A DNA stretch of 60,000 nucleotides from Hydractinia symbiolongicarpus (Eukaryota > Cnidaria > Hydrozoa > Anthoathecata > Hydractiniidae). The position numbers were made by a program, and so were the translations under genes. A model generated the notes under the pieces. The model saw only the letters and a list, made by a program, of their open reading frames with translations, was not told where the DNA came from and ran no database searches. The DNA lies in the NCBI RefSeq assembly GCF_029227915.1, contig NC_079882.1, forward strand, positions 5,272,001-5,332,000, read 5' to 3'. Of the stretch, positions 58,481 through 60,000 are shown piece after piece (within the stretch, counting starts at the first letter, position 1; each line of letters starts with the position of its first letter).

Positions 58481-59476
58481 CTACACGACAGCCGATGTGT
58501 TCTCTTCCATCGTTGACTTTTTACAAGGTTTAAAATATGGCCTCCGAACTAAGTAGGACATTCCTATTACCATACCACACTCCGCTAGTCTTGCTACTGT
58601 TTGGTATGCAAGCCAAGGCCATGCTTCCATGACTACAGACGTGTTTAAAAGCATCGTAACTAGTGCATATATTACGACCACGCTGTACGTCAAACCAGAG
58701 ACAGAGATTAAGGTTGCCACCTTGAATAACTTCGACAGAGATTTATCAACAAACGGTGAACGAGGCTTAATTAAATTTACGTCTACGGTATTATTTCTAC
58801 TGCTTTCGTTTTGTTCGGCCATGATATCTTTTTTCTTCTTTATAAGTCGGAAACTTCTATAAAGTGAAATTTCGACCTGGTTGAGTTGCTGTTTCATTCG
58901 TAGGTAACAATAAATGATGGTGCATGAAACTACAGTTCCGAAAAGTATAAAAAACATTTGGCACACTGCTATAACTTGAAATTCATCTGCATTGAACACA
59001 AGATAAAAATGAACAGCCACAACCACAGTGAAATGAACCACTATTATTCCAGTTAAGTACCATATATTTTGTAGTTTTTTGGAGTAAAGTTTCATTTTCG
59101 TGGTCTCGATTAGTGTTGTTAAAATAAACGAAAATGCCGCTGTCAAACATGGTAGCCGCAAACCAAAAAAGATAAACAACAAGCCTGGAAGTTTGATTCG
59201 GAAATGTTCGTGTGATTCGTATGGATTAATGATAAGATGCACAGCTGTGATAAAGTTGAAGAAAAATAACATAATGTTTGTTAGAAGAAAAATCTTTTTT
59301 CTTCTAATTTCGCCCTTTCTACAGCAGCATAAACCAATTATACTGTTTATGTTATAAACAGAAAATACCAAAAATAAAACAAAAAATGTATAAATGTGTA
59401 TGGGCCAAGCAGCACCCCATTCTTCACGAGTCATTTCAAATTCAGGTTCAGGTTCTGGAGAAGCATCAAAACCCAT
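58481..59476 (-). CDS. Seven-TM protein, PRRT3/PRRT4-like (331 aa)
   Basis: One open frame encodes a protein with seven hydrophobic spans, at about residues 25-46, 62-82, 94-120, 137-157, 167-190, 248-270 and 285-305. The pattern fits the transmembrane region of proline-rich transmembrane proteins 3 and 4: a WPIHIY start, a conserved INPYE loop, LRLPCLTAAF in span 3, and a WPWLAYQTVARLAECGM last span. The N terminus is acidic with a Pro-Glu run; vertebrate PRRTs have a much longer proline-rich part. An acceptor (ATTTACAG, exon start 59493) lies 17 bases before the ATG, and the frame stays open up to it, so a further coding exon to the right is possible. It converges with OFD1, 440 bp between stops. 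Molecular function is unknown. Confidence 0.75.
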   Translation of the reverse strand: MGFDASPEPEPEFEMTREEWGAAWPIHIYTFFVLFLVFSVYNINSIIGLCCCRKGEIRRKKIFLLTNIMLFFFNFITAVHLIINPYESHEHFRIKLPGLLFIFFGLRLPCLTAAFSFILTTLIETTKMKLYSKKLQNIWYLTGIIVVHFTVVVAVHFYLVFNADEFQVIAVCQMFFILFGTVVSCTIIYCYLRMKQQLNQVEISLYRSFRLIKKKKDIMAEQNESSRNNTVDVNLIKPRSPFVDKSLSKLFKVATLISVSGLTYSVVVIYALVTMLLNTSVVMEAWPWLAYQTVARLAECGMVIGMSYLVRRPYFKPCKKSTMEENTSAVV

Positions 59477-59713
59477 CGTGTTTCTTATAATTTCTGTAAA
59501 TATATAATTTATCTTCGTTTGTTTAAATTACCCAACTTTCCATTAGTAATCTTTTTGTTTTTAATTTCTTTACACTTCTTAGATATCTTAACGGTTTTAA
59601 AATCAACAAAGAAACGTTACGTTACTTTTTTATAATGATGTAATTGTTTATAAATGTCGGTTTCTGAAATGCTTAGTAATGGCGGCTCTTTGTTTACGTT
59701 CTTTGATTATCAT

Positions 59714-59914
59714 TTACGCAGTAGTCTTGCTACCATCTTTCTTTTTGTGTACATCTTTATCTTTCACTTTAGTTTTGCGTATGATGCCTGCCTTAGCGAA
59801 TCTCTCCATCAATATGTTTAAATTATTAGCCAGACTCAATGCGCTACACGACAAAGATGAAGTTTGGATTCTATGCTTCAATTCAGTTGCAAGTTTCTGA
59901 AAATCAAGCGACAT
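59714..59914 (-). CDS. Small hypothetical protein (66 aa)
   Basis: This frame has protein-like composition: a helical first part (FQKLATELKHRIQTSSLSCS, then NNLNILMERFAKAG) and a Lys/Asp-rich tail. I do not recognise it. A GT at the end (ACTGC/GTAAAT) could act as a donor, so it may be only part of a gene. An opposite-strand frame also exists over the same bases, but its composition is less protein-like. Confidence 0.35.
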   Translation of the reverse strand: MSLDFQKLATELKHRIQTSSLSCSALSLANNLNILMERFAKAGIIRKTKVKDKDVHKKKDGSKTTA

Positions 59915-60000
59915 AATTAATCACTTATTTATTGCAATAGCCGCATAAAAAAATAATTATGTACGTCAGAGGGAGGGAGTTGAATAATCCGGAAAATGTG

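Noticed and set aside
58629-58862. Plus-strand frame over the PRRT-like gene
   Set aside because: Antisense of a 331-residue seven-TM frame; no family resemblance.

Overview
The window looks like nuclear DNA from an animal, most probably a cnidarian and perhaps a hydrozoan. It is AT-rich, its genes are split by many short GT-AG introns, and the recognisable proteins are metazoan: an Antp-class homeodomain, CHIC, the ciliary protein OFD1, an MFSD6-like transporter and a PRRT3/4-like membrane protein. The spaces between genes are full of small decayed transposons. The hydrozoan placement is inference from gene content and style, not from a species-specific match.

Layout. 1-5.8 kb is transposon debris (a THAP-domain remnant, a broken BEL/Pao pol gene, a tRNA-derived SINE-like trace). 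5.9-7.3 kb holds an intronless 12-TM transporter on the minus strand. 9.5-12.7 kb is one large fold-back (inverted-repeat) element with a LINE 3' end nested in its left arm. 13.5-20.4 kb is a five-exon minus-strand gene for a 724-residue secreted protein: hydrophobic helical front half, three crystallin-like repeats and a basic Ala/Pro/Lys tail. I could not assign it to a family. 22.8-26.5 kb is a four-exon plus-strand gene for a 114-residue secreted cysteine-rich protein. 27.5-30.3 kb is a three-exon minus-strand homeobox gene.

30.3-36.8 kb has no convincing gene. It carries a 128-bp monomer repeat, a 515-bp array of a 10-bp AT unit and Helitron-like elements. 36.8-41.3 kb is a six-exon CHIC gene (minus) whose spliced length (162 residues) fits the family. 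45.2-58.0 kb is a 25-exon OFD1 gene (plus, 1104 residues) with reading phase preserved across every junction I assigned. 58.5-59.5 kb is a 7-TM PRRT3/4-like protein (minus), tail to tail with OFD1.

The genes do not form a pathway. The homeobox gene is regulatory, OFD1 is a centriole/cilium component, CHIC is a palmitoylated vesicle or membrane protein, and the two small clusters at 13-26 kb are secreted products. The most unusual material is the secreted 724-residue protein, head-to-tail Helitron-like arrays with exact CTAG/TCT junctions, the nested fold-back element at 9.5-12.7 kb, and a perfect 29-bp hairpin in OFD1 intron 1. All exon boundaries were assigned by eye from splice signals and phase, without transcripts.
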